Positions 8,038-16,372 are shown, counted from the first letter of the stretch. The stretch: 64,000 nt of DNA from Halobacillus sp. Marseille-Q1614 (GCF_902809865.1 NZ_CADDWH010000001.1:186001-250000), one strand, 5' to 3'. A program made the numbers and translations. Notes: a model not told the origin generated them from the sequence alone.

Positions 8038-8040
8038 ACC

Positions 8041-8069
8041 AAAAAAGCTGTCCATAAGGCAGCTTTTTT
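8041..8069 (+). terminator. Terminator of the tetR-ABC operon
   Basis: AAAAAAGCTG (8041-8050) pairs with CAGCTTTTTT (8060-8069). The T tract is part of the arm. Confidence 0.85.
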
Positions 8070-8214
8070 AAAATTTTGGGTTTGGGTTCTTAATACAAGC
8101 CTCATACGCCGAATATAAGGCTTAAACTTACTGGAAATAATTATAATGTGGCCAAGCTCCCATCACTTCCTCACACTCATACAATATGTAAATAACTTTG
8201 GGAGATGATGGAAA

Positions 8215-9123
8215 ATGGATGAAGGTTATCTGCGCTGGTCGGAAACTCCGTATGCCGGCGAAGAGCATCCGCCTGCAAATGCCGTAACTCCAAGCGCCGG
8301 ATCATGGCCGCTTATGTATTTACGAAAAGATAGGGAAGGCAGTTATTATGGACCGGATGGACGTAAAATGGATCTTCCAATTGTTCACCCGGATAAAATA
8401 GATTTTGAGCGCGAGCTGAAAGAAGTCAAGTACACATTAAAACATTTGACGGAGGAGCAAAAGAAAATCGGGGTATATTATGGAACGGGTGTACCGACTA
8501 AGCAGTGGACGCCTGTAATCGACCGATTGCTTGATACGTATAACGTAAGTCCGACCTATGCGGCACGAATTTTAGCCGTCGTTCAAGCGGCGGTGAATGA
8601 TACGATGATGTTAGTTTGGGATCTGAAGTATAGATGGGACGTTGCTCGGCCCGATCAGTATGACCAGGAAATGAAAACTTTATTATGTACGCCGCGATTT
8701 CCAACCTATCCATCCGGACACGCCACAATGTCAGGCTGCAGTGAAGTGGTACTAAGCTACTTTTTCCCTAAAGAAGCAAAAAAGCTAAAGAAAATCGCTG
8801 AAGATGATGCGGTCAGCCGCTTGTATGGCGGTGTTCACTTTCCTTCAGATAACGAGGAAGGAATCAGACTCGGCCGTTATATCGGTCATAGAATTGTCCA
8901 ATATTTGAAAAACGAGCGGGATGCACGTCATAAGAAAGTTGATCACCCAGTAAACGATTATAGGGACGCAGGAATTTTTCCGGAGGATTACCAGCAGTTT
9001 ATCCCCTATGAGTTTCCAAATGATTGTACTTCTCTGGTAGGGGATTTTGACGATTTTGGTAGAGCGGGCGATAAAAAAGAAGAACCTAAGAAAAACTTTC
9101 CAGACCCTAAGTTGTTTTATTAA
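8215..9123 (+). CDS. PAP2 / vanadium-dependent haloperoxidase-type protein
   Basis: 302 residues. The complete oxyanion-site signature is present: Lys138-x6-Arg145-Pro146 (KYRWDVARP), Ser167-Gly168-His169 (PSGHA), and Ser201-Arg202-x5-His208-x3-Asp212 (SRLYGGVHFPSD). These residues bind vanadate in haloperoxidases and phosphate in type-2 acid phosphatases. No signal peptide or membrane helix is seen, so it is probably cytoplasmic. Members of this soluble bacterial branch are often called haloperoxidases, but a phosphatase activity is equally possible. GGGAGATGATGG precedes the ATG. Single gene with its own terminator. Confidence 0.85.
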   Translation: MDEGYLRWSETPYAGEEHPPANAVTPSAGSWPLMYLRKDREGSYYGPDGRKMDLPIVHPDKIDFERELKEVKYTLKHLTEEQKKIGVYYGTGVPTKQWTPVIDRLLDTYNVSPTYAARILAVVQAAVNDTMMLVWDLKYRWDVARPDQYDQEMKTLLCTPRFPTYPSGHATMSGCSEVVLSYFFPKEAKKLKKIAEDDAVSRLYGGVHFPSDNEEGIRLGRYIGHRIVQYLKNERDARHKKVDHPVNDYRDAGIFPEDYQQFIPYEFPNDCTSLVGDFDDFGRAGDKKEEPKKNFPDPKLFY

Positions 9124-9155
9124 GGGAGACAGATGAAATCTGTCTCCCTTTTTTA
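9122..9155 (+). terminator. Terminator overlapping the haloperoxidase-type stop codon
   Basis: AAGGGAGACAGAT (9122-9134) pairs perfectly with ATCTGTCTCCCTT (9138-9150), followed by T residues. The left arm begins inside the TAA stop. Confidence 0.9.
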
Positions 9156-9193
9156 TTCAACAGGTGTAAAAGTAGCGGATGATGTTAGCTCAA

Positions 9194-9307
9194 TTACATC
9201 TCCTTCCCAATCCCCCAGGCTGTCCCAATTGTCAGCAGCCATAACAAAGAAGTGATTGTCCACTTAAGGCAAGGTTTTCCCTTTTTGATCCGGTTTTCTT
9301 CAGTCAT
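9194..9307 (-). CDS. Small single-span membrane protein (37 aa)
   Basis: A longer open frame exists, but the ATG at 9307 preceded by AAAAAGGAGAAGG gives a neat 37-residue product. It has a basic N-terminus (MTEENRIKKGKPCLKW) and one hydrophobic helix (TITSLLWLLTIGTAWGIG). Size, ribosome binding site and topology argue for a genuine small membrane protein. No family recognised. Confidence 0.5.
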   Translation of the reverse strand: MTEENRIKKGKPCLKWTITSLLWLLTIGTAWGIGKEM

Positions 9308-9393
9308 TATAACCTTCTCCTTTTTCCTATTTATATGACGTGACTGTGTTGAAAAGTAATCGCTTCGAAAATATAATTTTCTATAAATTACTA

Positions 9394-9446
9394 AGGTAAA
9401 CCGTTTGTATAAAAGGTTGACATAGTTCGGTGAAATAGGGTAATCT
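9394..9446 (+). promoter_or_regulatory. BirA (biotin repressor) operator and promoter of bioY
   Basis: AGGTAAAC (9394-9401), 14 bp, then GTTGACAT (9416-9423) closely fits the ATGTAAAC-N14-GTTTACAT pattern of Bacillus BirA boxes. The right half overlaps the -35 TTGACA (9417-9422); -10 TAATCT is at 9441-9446 with an 18-bp spacer. Biotinyl-AMP-loaded BirA would therefore block RNA polymerase. The gene downstream is a biotin transporter, which supports the reading. Confidence 0.8.
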
Positions 9447-9482
9447 TCACTCATACATAATAGGAAAAAGTAGGTGCAATCG

Positions 9483-10058
9483 ATGAATTTACGAACGATG
9501 GTTTACGCTTCTTTATTTGCAGCAATCATAGGGGCTCTCGGACTATTGCCGCCAATTGTTACACCATTTACTCCAGTGCCAATTACGGCCCAGACTCTTG
9601 GAGTAATGCTGGCCGGTTCAATCCTGGGTGCAAAACGAGGGGGATTGAGTCTATTACTCTTTGTTTTACTTGTAACCTTTGGTGCTCCGCTGCTTTCAGG
9701 TGGAAGAGGCGGACTTGGTGTATTATTTGGCCCGTCCGGCGGTTATATTATGGCATGGCCAATTGCAGCTTTTCTCATTGGATTTTTAGTAGAACGTTTT
9801 TGGAAAAAACTAAATCTAGGACTATATTTTTTATTTAACTTGCTGGGCGGGGTTGTGCTTGTATATGCATTTGGAGTCACGTATTTATCTATTATGACTC
9901 AGACCCCTTGGACGAGTGCAATGTGGGCAGCGTTTGTTTTCATCCCTGGTGACTTAGTAAAAGTTGTAGCGGCTTCCTTGCTTGCCCGACAAATCAATCG
10001 AGTCTATCCAATCATAGAGAAAGAGAAAAATATAAAAAGGCATTCAAGTGTTGCCTAG
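9483..10058 (+). CDS. bioY: Biotin transporter BioY (S component)
   Basis: 191 residues, six predicted membrane helices. The BioY signature region TPFTPVPITAQTLGVMLAG is at residues ~27-45, then GAKRGGLS and the glycine-rich GAPLLSGGRGGLGVLFGPSGGYI. It binds biotin in the membrane and works alone or with an ECF module encoded elsewhere. I chose ATG 9483, with AGGTG 7 nt upstream, over the in-frame GTG 9474. It is controlled by the BirA box just upstream. A terminator-like hairpin follows before the acyl-CoA ligase gene; the order matches B. subtilis yhfU-yhfT-yhfS. Confidence 0.92.
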   Translation: MNLRTMVYASLFAAIIGALGLLPPIVTPFTPVPITAQTLGVMLAGSILGAKRGGLSLLLFVLLVTFGAPLLSGGRGGLGVLFGPSGGYIMAWPIAAFLIGFLVERFWKKLNLGLYFLFNLLGGVVLVYAFGVTYLSIMTQTPWTSAMWAAFVFIPGDLVKVVAASLLARQINRVYPIIEKEKNIKRHSSVA

Positions 10059-10088
10059 GCTTGCCTGAATCAAGGCAGGCCTTTTTTT
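10057..10088 (+). terminator. Terminator or attenuator between bioY and the ligase gene
   Basis: AGGCTTGCCT (10057-10066) pairs with AGGCAGGCCT (10073-10082) with one G-U pair, followed by T7. The left arm starts at the end of bioY, so some transcripts stop here and others may continue. Confidence 0.75.
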
Positions 10089-10116
10089 CAAAAGCAGATA
10101 GGAAGAGGGAGTACTT

Positions 10117-11580
10117 ATGGCGTATATCGGAGAGAGAATTAGAGAAACAGCAGAGAATTATCCTAATCGAATAGCGATAAAATCAGGAGACGAGTCCATA
10201 ACCTATGAATCATTCTATCAATTCAGCCGACTTCTTCAGGAAAAGATTCAATCGATATACCCGAATGGTAAAGGAAGAAAGATTGGGTTTATGCTAGCCA
10301 ATGGACCGACGTGGCTGGAGGTATTTATCGCCATCAGTCAAAGCGGGGACATCGCTCTTCCATTTGACCCAAAATGGAGTGACTCCCAGTTGGAAAATGT
10401 GATCGATGATGCACAGCCTGATCTCATTATCTATGATCATTCCTTTGTTCAAAGGCTTGAGGGGCTGCAAGGTGCGGTTTTGGTCGATGATTTGTTTAAG
10501 CACTCATCAGAAAGAGGAGCTGCTGGCCCGCTATCTGATAAAGACCCTTTTTATATTGGGTACACTTCGGGAACGACAGGTCAGCCAAAAGGCTTTGTAA
10601 GAAGTCATGCTTCCTGGGCTAATTGTTTTTCACGGGGGCGTGACGTTTTTTCCATAGATGCTTCCCAACAGATTCTCTGCCCAGGCCCTCTCGTCCATTC
10701 ACATTTCTTATATGCTGCCGTGCAGGCTTTACATATTGGAGCTTCGTTACATTTACAGCCTTCGTTTGACGCTGAAGAGGCTTTGCAGCTTATTAATAAG
10801 GAAGAAATCGCAGTCATGTATATCGTTCCTACGATGTTTGAAGCGGTGAAAAGGGTTAAGGGAGTGCAAAATCTAAGTTCCTTAACAACAATGATTTCTT
10901 CAGGAGCAAAATGGCCCACATCCTCTAAAAAAGAAGCACTCCAACTTTTTCCACAGGCTTCCCTTTATGAATTCTACGGAGCTTCTGAACTAAGCTTCGT
11001 CAGTTATCGTCTTATTCATGAAACTACTATAGATAAAGAATCAATAGGAACTCCTTTTCCTGAGGTTGAAATTTCAATCCTTAGAGAAGACGGCGAACCA
11101 GCTGAACACGGCGAAGTCGGTCAGCTTTATGTGAAAAGTCCATGGGTATTTGACGGCTATTTAAATCGTCCGGAAGAAACGAAGCAAGTATTTCACGGGG
11201 AATGGGCTACAGTGGGTGATCTCGCTTTTATAGATGAAGAAGGGCAGATTATTTTAAAGGGCCGCAAGCAAAATATGATTATCAGCGGCGGCTTAAACAT
11301 TTACCCGGAAGAAGTGGAACAAGTGATCCTCACCCACCCAGCGATTCAGGAAGCTGTCGTAAAAGGAATAGAAGATGACTATTGGGGGGAGAAAGTCGTT
11401 GCTTTTGTAAAGGTGAATAAAGGCAATTCTCTGAACTTCGAAGATCTGAAAAATCTTCTGATCAGCAAGATTCCTAAATATAAGTGCCCGAAAGAATGGG
11501 TGGAATTAGATGAATTCCCTTATACGAGCAGTGGGAAAATTGCCCGAAAAGAACTGGTTATACCTTCAAGGAGGGATTAG
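10117..11580 (+). CDS. AMP-forming acyl-CoA synthetase (YhfT-like)
   Basis: 487 residues. The adenylation P-loop is YTSGTTGQPKGF near residue 150, the A5 motif is YEFYGASELS near 287, the A7/A8 region is GEWATVGDLAFIDEEGQIILKGRKQNMIISGG, and the catalytic Lys is in SSGKIARKEL near the end. It activates a carboxylic acid to its CoA ester via acyl-AMP. Position behind bioY and ahead of a thiolase copies the B. subtilis yhfUTS set, a BirA-regulated group thought to relate to fatty or dicarboxylic acid precursors of biotin. The actual substrate is not known. Confidence 0.88.
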   Translation: MAYIGERIRETAENYPNRIAIKSGDESITYESFYQFSRLLQEKIQSIYPNGKGRKIGFMLANGPTWLEVFIAISQSGDIALPFDPKWSDSQLENVIDDAQPDLIIYDHSFVQRLEGLQGAVLVDDLFKHSSERGAAGPLSDKDPFYIGYTSGTTGQPKGFVRSHASWANCFSRGRDVFSIDASQQILCPGPLVHSHFLYAAVQALHIGASLHLQPSFDAEEALQLINKEEIAVMYIVPTMFEAVKRVKGVQNLSSLTTMISSGAKWPTSSKKEALQLFPQASLYEFYGASELSFVSYRLIHETTIDKESIGTPFPEVEISILREDGEPAEHGEVGQLYVKSPWVFDGYLNRPEETKQVFHGEWATVGDLAFIDEEGQIILKGRKQNMIISGGLNIYPEEVEQVILTHPAIQEAVVKGIEDDYWGEKVVAFVKVNKGNSLNFEDLKNLLISKIPKYKCPKEWVELDEFPYTSSGKIARKELVIPSRRD

Positions 11581-12717
11581 ATGAAGGATGTTGTTATCGT
11601 AAAAGCGAAGCGAACACCCATTGGCAAGGTGGGAGGAAATCTGGCTCATCTCCCTCCGGAAAATTTAATGAAGCCGCTTCTTCAATGTTTGACCGATGAT
11701 TTCGATCCTAATGAAATTGATGATGTCATTTTAGGAAATGTCGTCGGTCCGGGAGGAAACATGGCGCGTCTGTCACTGCTGACAGCTGGACTGCCGATTA
11801 CGATTCCGGGTGTAACGGTGGACAGGCAGTGCGGTTCAGGGTTAGAGGCCATCAATATGGCGGCGCGAATGATCCAGGCGGGAGCAGGAGATGTTTATAT
11901 AGCTGGAGGAGTGGAAAGCACAAGCCTCGCCCCATGGAAAATCAAAAAACCAGCATCAATACATGATCTGTGTGGCCCTGAATTTTTTACAAGAGCCCGG
12001 TTTTCTCCTGATTCGATCGGTGATCCGGAAATGGGAGAAGCCGCAGAGAATGTGGCCGAGCACTATTCCATCTCACGTGCGGAGCAGGATGAATTCTCGT
12101 ATCATAGTCACCAAAAAGCGGTCGAGGCGCAGGAAGAGGGGGTTTTTACAGAAGAGATTGTTCCGCTTGAAGGGATCGATTCTGATGAATGTCCACGCCC
12201 CAGCACCTCTCTTGAAAAATTAGCTTGTCTAAATCCTGTGTTTAAACAAGGAGGCTCTGTCACAGCAGGTAATGCCTGCCCGATGAATGATGGAGCAGCA
12301 GCTGTCCTGCTTATGTCATTAGAAAAATGTCAGGATCTCGGCCTTGATCCGATCGCTCGGTTTGTCGATAGTACATCGGCTGGAGTTGATCCGAACCTGC
12401 TTGGGATAGGGCCTGTTCCTGCTGTCAAAAAACTGTGGGAACGACAGAATTTGAAAGAGAGCGACATCGATTATGTTGAATTTAATGAAGCGTTTGCCTC
12501 CCAGGTGTTGGCTTCCTTAAAAGATCTGGATATACCTCATCACAAAGTCAACCGCTCTGGCGGGGCATTAGCTTTAGGCCACCCATACGGTGCATCAGGA
12601 GCGATATTAGTTACAAGGCTTATTGCGGAAATGCGCAGGAAATCTTTTAAACGAGGCATCACTACTCTCGGAATTGGCGGAGGAATGGGACTTGCCACGT
12701 TATTTGAAGCATTTTAA
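11581..12717 (+). CDS. Thiolase-family protein (YhfS-like) lacking the second catalytic Cys
   Basis: 378 residues. The nucleophile Cys84 is present (DRQCGSGLEA), as are NEAFASQ and GGALALGHPYGASGA. The C-terminal motif, normally C-(I/V)-GGG-(M/Q)-G, reads LGIGGGMGLA here, so the cysteine that acts as general base is a glycine. A normal thiolytic or Claisen cycle is therefore doubtful. Acyl-transfer or a modified condensation is possible. Starts one base after the ligase stop (TAGATG), with AAGGAGGG, so the two are tightly coupled. Confidence 0.85.
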   Translation: MKDVVIVKAKRTPIGKVGGNLAHLPPENLMKPLLQCLTDDFDPNEIDDVILGNVVGPGGNMARLSLLTAGLPITIPGVTVDRQCGSGLEAINMAARMIQAGAGDVYIAGGVESTSLAPWKIKKPASIHDLCGPEFFTRARFSPDSIGDPEMGEAAENVAEHYSISRAEQDEFSYHSHQKAVEAQEEGVFTEEIVPLEGIDSDECPRPSTSLEKLACLNPVFKQGGSVTAGNACPMNDGAAAVLLMSLEKCQDLGLDPIARFVDSTSAGVDPNLLGIGPVPAVKKLWERQNLKESDIDYVEFNEAFASQVLASLKDLDIPHHKVNRSGGALALGHPYGASGAILVTRLIAEMRRKSFKRGITTLGIGGGMGLATLFEAF

Positions 12718-12734
12718 ATATGGGGGAGGATTCT

Positions 12735-13502
12735 ATGAGAACTTTAAAAAATGAAATCATCATTGTTACAGGTTCTACTCGAGGGATCGGAAGGAGCACT
12801 GCTATTGAGTTAGCGAATAGAGGAGCAGCCGTTATTGTTAACGGAAGGAATGAGGAAAAAGTCGCTAAAATCGTTGATGATATTAAGAGCCATGGCGGCC
12901 GAGCCGCAGGTCTGGCGAAATCAGTGACAGAAGATGATGCCGGGTATCAACTCGTGCAAAAAGCACTCAATTGTTTTGGCGGCTTAACAGGGATCATCAA
13001 CAATGCCGGCATTACGAGAGATCGTATATCTTACAAAATGAACGTAGAGGACTTTACCGATGTGATCGATTCTCACGTAAAAAGCACGTTTGTCTGCAGC
13101 ACGGAAGCTGCCCGCTATTTTAAGAAAGCAGAAGTACTGGGGGTTATCCTTAATATGACATCACTCGCCGGTCTGATCGGCAATCCCGGCCAGGTGAATT
13201 ACAGTGCCGCCAAAGCCGCTGTGATTGGCATGACAATGACTATGGCTAAAGAGTTGAAAAGAAAAAATATACAAGTGAACGCCATCTCTCCTGCTGCTGT
13301 AACTGATATGACCCGGCCGTTTATAGAAAAAGCAGCATCTGAGGAAGAAGCCGCATATTGGGACATTGGCACATCTGAACAAGTAGCGGATTTCATCTGT
13401 GATTTTATTGAGGAGAGAAGCATCGAACAGACCGGAGAAATCTACTCGATTAATAAAGAAGAAAAAGGCCGCTGGCTGCCGCCTTCTTATGAAGTTTTAT
13501 AA
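12735..13502 (+). CDS. Short-chain dehydrogenase/reductase, FabG-like
   Basis: About 255 residues. NAD(P)-binding TGSTRGIGRS is near residue 14, NNAGITRD near 87, catalytic Ser in NMTSLAG and the YxxxK pair in NYSAAKAAV. Similar to 3-oxoacyl-ACP reductase FabG. GGGGGAGGA 6 nt upstream supports ATG 12735 rather than the ATG at 12720. It follows the thiolase by 17 bp and so probably reduces a beta-keto intermediate of the same route. The natural acyl carrier or CoA partner is unknown. Confidence 0.87.
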   Translation: MRTLKNEIIIVTGSTRGIGRSTAIELANRGAAVIVNGRNEEKVAKIVDDIKSHGGRAAGLAKSVTEDDAGYQLVQKALNCFGGLTGIINNAGITRDRISYKMNVEDFTDVIDSHVKSTFVCSTEAARYFKKAEVLGVILNMTSLAGLIGNPGQVNYSAAKAAVIGMTMTMAKELKRKNIQVNAISPAAVTDMTRPFIEKAASEEEAAYWDIGTSEQVADFICDFIEERSIEQTGEIYSINKEEKGRWLPPSYEVL

Positions 13503-13538
13503 AATACGTTACAATAGTAGAAAACTCATTAGAGGTTG

Positions 13539-14678
13539 GTGAGACTTATCGAAAAACACATCGGGCAGAGAGTAACTGAAACCTTTCAGTACTTACATAA
13601 CCACGCCGAAATCAGCTGGGAAGAAATCGAAACAACGAAGTATTTAGCAGACACTCTTGAAAAAAGCGGATGCAAAGTTACGACATTTGAAGATTGCCCA
13701 GGAGTGATTGGAGAGTACGGCAATTTTAATGGAGATCTCCCCGTTGTCGGTGTACGTGCTGACATGGACGCACTATGGCAGCAGGTCGACGGTGAATTTA
13801 AGGCCAATCATTCGTGCGGGCATGATGCACATATGGCGATGGTTCTTGGGCTGCTGTGGAAGCTGAATCAAGTCCCTGAGCTTACTGAGAAAATAGCGGT
13901 GAAATTTATTTTTCAGCCAGCAGAAGAGAAAGGATCCGGAGCGTTAAAAATGGTCGATAAAGGTGTCATCGATGAAGTCGATTATTTATACGGTATTCAC
14001 CTCCGGCCGAAGCAGGAAGTGGAAATGGGAGATGCTTCCCCTGTCATCAGTCATGGAGCGGTCCGTATGTATGACGTGGAAATTAAGGGGGAGGATGCTC
14101 ATGGAGCGAGACCCCACCTTAACCATAATGCGATTGAAATCGGATCCCAAATCGTTCAGCAGCTTGGAAAAATTCACGTCGATCCGACCATTCCGCACTC
14201 TGTAAAAATGACGAAATTCCATGCAGGAGGAAAGAGCGCGAATATTATCCCAGGCAGTGCTTCCTTTTCTCTCGATCTTAGGGCGCAGACCAATGAAGTG
14301 ATGGATGAGATTGAAGGGCAGGTGCAGAAGATTTTTGAGAGTGTAAGGAGCCTTTATAATGTTGTGGTGGAAACCACTCATATTGATGCGATTGCAGCCG
14401 CGAGGACTAATGAGGAAGCTATTGACATTATGAGTGCAGCTATTACAAAGGCACTTGGAAAAGATCACCTTCACCCTCCGCTGGTTACGCCGGGAGGAGA
14501 TGATTTTCACTTTTATACGATTGAGCGCCCATCGTTGAGAGCTACGATGATTGGGATCGGGTGTGATTTAAGTCCAGGCTTGCACCACCCGAACATGACG
14601 TTCAATCAGGAGGCGCTAATGAACGGAGTAGAGATACTATATCAATCCGTCTTAACCACCTATAAAATTAAGAGCTAG
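13539..14678 (+). CDS. M20-family amidohydrolase/peptidase
   Basis: About 380 residues. The metal-binding segments are VVGVRADMDAL near residue 75, NHSCGHDAHMAMV near 95 and QPAEEKGSGA near 130. A dimerisation lid (GEDAHGARPHLNHNAIE) follows, and the last metal His lies near HHPNMTFN. Relatives hydrolyse N-acyl amino acids, hippurate or IAA-amino acid amides. The start is uncertain: TTG 13536, GTG 13539 and ATC 13548 are in frame. GGTGA (13538-13542) lies 5 nt before the ATC, matching two other ATH starts in this window. Last gene of the bioY-linked group; hydrolysis of a biotin or acyl amide is a guess. Confidence 0.85.
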   Translation: MRLIEKHIGQRVTETFQYLHNHAEISWEEIETTKYLADTLEKSGCKVTTFEDCPGVIGEYGNFNGDLPVVGVRADMDALWQQVDGEFKANHSCGHDAHMAMVLGLLWKLNQVPELTEKIAVKFIFQPAEEKGSGALKMVDKGVIDEVDYLYGIHLRPKQEVEMGDASPVISHGAVRMYDVEIKGEDAHGARPHLNHNAIEIGSQIVQQLGKIHVDPTIPHSVKMTKFHAGGKSANIIPGSASFSLDLRAQTNEVMDEIEGQVQKIFESVRSLYNVVVETTHIDAIAAARTNEEAIDIMSAAITKALGKDHLHPPLVTPGGDDFHFYTIERPSLRATMIGIGCDLSPGLHHPNMTFNQEALMNGVEILYQSVLTTYKIKS

Positions 14679-14700
14679 CCAGTCGCTGGCTCTTTTTTAT
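14679..14700 (+). terminator. Terminator after the M20 gene
   Basis: AGCCAG-TCG-CTGGCT (14679-14693) followed by T6; the left arm begins at the stop codon. Confidence 0.8.
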
Positions 14701-14729
14701 TGGAATAATTAGGACCAGGTCTTAACTTC

Positions 14730-14790
14730 GGTACCAGGTACGCAATAAAAAGAAAGCGGTACCTGGTACCCAGAGAAAAAAGAGAAAAAG
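14730..14790 (+). repeat. GGTACC-type intergenic repeat, copy 1 (double)
   Basis: GGTACCAGGTAC (14730-14741) and GGTACCTGGTACC (14758-14770) are inverted copies that can form a hairpin, followed by CAGAGAAAAAAGAGAAAAAG. Same element as at 18610, 42474, 49076 and 55494. Confidence 0.8.
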
Positions 14791-14857
14791 TATAGGACAA
14801 AACCATCCATCATAAATTTGAATGATATCGATTTTGCAGCAAAGGGGAGGGGTTTTC

Positions 14858-15670
14858 GTGGCGTTTTTAGAAATTGATTCACAAACGAAGCTTTATTACG
14901 AAGATGAGGGAGAGGGCCAGCCCGTTATTTTTATTCATGGCGTCATGATGAGCAGCCGTTTCTTTCATTATCAGATTCCATACTTTAAAGAAAGGTATCG
15001 GACGATCAACTTCGACCTGCGCGGCCATGGACGGTCTAGTAAAGTAGAGCATGGCCATACGGTGGCCCAGTATGCCCGTGATGTGAAGCAGTTAATTGAA
15101 AAACTAAAATTAGAAAATGTGATTCTTGTCGGCTGGTCGATGGGAGCTTTTGTTGTATGGGACTACGTGAATCAGTTTGGAACTGAAAACATTAAAGGGA
15201 TGACCGTCGTCGATCAGTCGCCTTCTGATTACCTGTGGGATGGCTGGGATTATGGAGCGTTTAATTTTGACGCTATAAAAGGTGTCATGCAGGCGATTCA
15301 GGAAAATCAGCTCGGTTTTAACAGTGAATTTATTTTCGGCATGTTTAAGGATAAACCAGATCCAGATGTTCACGAGTGGATTTTAGAAGAAATGATGAAG
15401 GTTCCAGCTTCCATTGCAAGTACAATTGTTTTTAACCAGACGGCGGTTGATTACAGGGAAACGCTAAGTAATGTAGATGTACCGGCACTGATTTGCTTTG
15501 GAAGGGATGATAAATTCTTCCCTGTAGCTGCTGGTGAGTATATTCAAGAGAGGATACCTGGATCTAAGTTGGTTCCATTTGAAAAAAGCAGCCACTGTTT
15601 GTTTTTAGAAGAACCCGAGAAGTTTAATCAGGTTCTGGCCGGATTTTTTGAGAGTTTAAAAGAGGGGTGA
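14858..15670 (+). CDS. Alpha/beta-fold hydrolase
   Basis: 270 residues. The core reads VIFIHGVMMSSRFF (oxyanion loop), the nucleophile elbow is GWSMGA, the acid is in ICFGRDDKFFP and the catalytic His in SSHCLFLEEPEKF. A cap of ~60 residues lies between. The frame is open further upstream, but GTG 14858 with GGGGAGGGG in front gives the usual N-terminus (AFLEIDSQTKLYYEDEGEG). Likely an esterase or carboxylic ester hydrolase. Stands alone between repeat elements. Substrate unknown. Confidence 0.87.
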   Translation: MAFLEIDSQTKLYYEDEGEGQPVIFIHGVMMSSRFFHYQIPYFKERYRTINFDLRGHGRSSKVEHGHTVAQYARDVKQLIEKLKLENVILVGWSMGAFVVWDYVNQFGTENIKGMTVVDQSPSDYLWDGWDYGAFNFDAIKGVMQAIQENQLGFNSEFIFGMFKDKPDPDVHEWILEEMMKVPASIASTIVFNQTAVDYRETLSNVDVPALICFGRDDKFFPVAAGEYIQERIPGSKLVPFEKSSHCLFLEEPEKFNQVLAGFFESLKEG

Positions 15671-16022
15671 TCGGTACCTGTCAGCCATCAAAAGGAAAAA
15701 GTTTCAAAGAAGCTGACGGGGGTATTTAAGAGTAGTTAACTTGCTGAAAAAGGATCCTAATGATTTGTACTCTATTAGGATTTTTAGTTTTAAGGTGAAA
15801 ATACTGTGCAAGAAGGGAGGGAGAGGACGAAGTAGAGTTAATGAATCCATTCACCAAAAACTCAACTTTTCCCGCAAGTTAATCGGAACCCTGTTTCTAG
15901 TTATCAAAATAACTAGGCTTGCAAAAACTTAAGGGTTTCCTATTTTTAGTGAATTTTTTTAGGAGCTTCATTGCTCTACTTCGATTTCTAAAACATTTAC
16001 CAATGTTGGAAAGGAAGTTTGC
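15671..16022. other. Gene-free stretch with repeat remnant and hairpin
   Basis: GGTACCTGTCAGC (15673-15685) and GCTGACGGGGGTA (~15711-15723) look like a diverged GGTACC repeat that still forms a hairpin. CTAGTTAT-CAAA-ATAACTAG (15897-15916) is a perfect 8-bp stem with a tetraloop. No convincing gene: the open frame at 15741-15932 has no ribosome binding site and biased composition. Confidence 0.5.
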
Positions 16023-16187
16023 ATGTCGCACCTGGAAAATTTGGAAAAAGGTATTGAATCCCTTAGAGAGAAAATGTATGGATGTTATATGAAAAATCCA
16101 AATGATCCTGAGCTCGTTAAAATTTCACAAGAATTAGATGATTTATTGAATGAACTGGAAACTTTCTTTTTACAAAATGATCATTAA
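16023..16187 (+). CDS. Spo0E-like aspartyl-phosphate phosphatase (54 aa)
   Basis: A 54-residue protein starting MSHLENLEKGIESLREKM. It carries the family signature SQELDDLLNEL near residues 38-48, preceded by PNDPELVKI. Spo0E proteins are two-helix hairpins that dephosphorylate Spo0A-P and delay sporulation; some act on other regulators. AAAGGAAG is 7 nt before the ATG. It is followed directly by a terminator, making a one-gene unit. The small size matches the family, and the motif makes the call fairly firm. Confidence 0.85.
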   Translation: MSHLENLEKGIESLREKMYGCYMKNPNDPELVKISQELDDLLNELETFFLQNDH

Positions 16188-16195
16188 TTCTTCTA

Positions 16196-16227
16196 AACCC
16201 CTTTGCCTTACGTGAAGGGGTTTTTTG
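16196..16227 (+). terminator. Terminator after the Spo0E-like gene
   Basis: AACCCCTT (16196-16203) pairs with AAGGGGTT (16215-16222), followed by T residues. Confidence 0.85.
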
Positions 16228-16372
16228 TGCTCGTCAGGTTTTCCAATTTTTATTTATAACACTTTCAACATTTTTATCTTCAAAGCTAAATCGTGGTTCT
16301 TAAAGCCTGTTTGAATCACGTATACATGCTGTATTGAGTGCTCTTAGATCTCAAAATCGAAAGGATGGTTTC

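Noticed and set aside
13986..14510. Open frame of 174 codons on the minus strand
   Set aside because: Lies wholly inside the M20 peptidase gene, which has clear family motifs. No ribosome binding site or recognisable protein.
15741..15932. 63-codon plus-strand open frame
   Set aside because: No ribosome binding site, odd composition, and it contains the perfect hairpin at 15897-15916; not a convincing gene.
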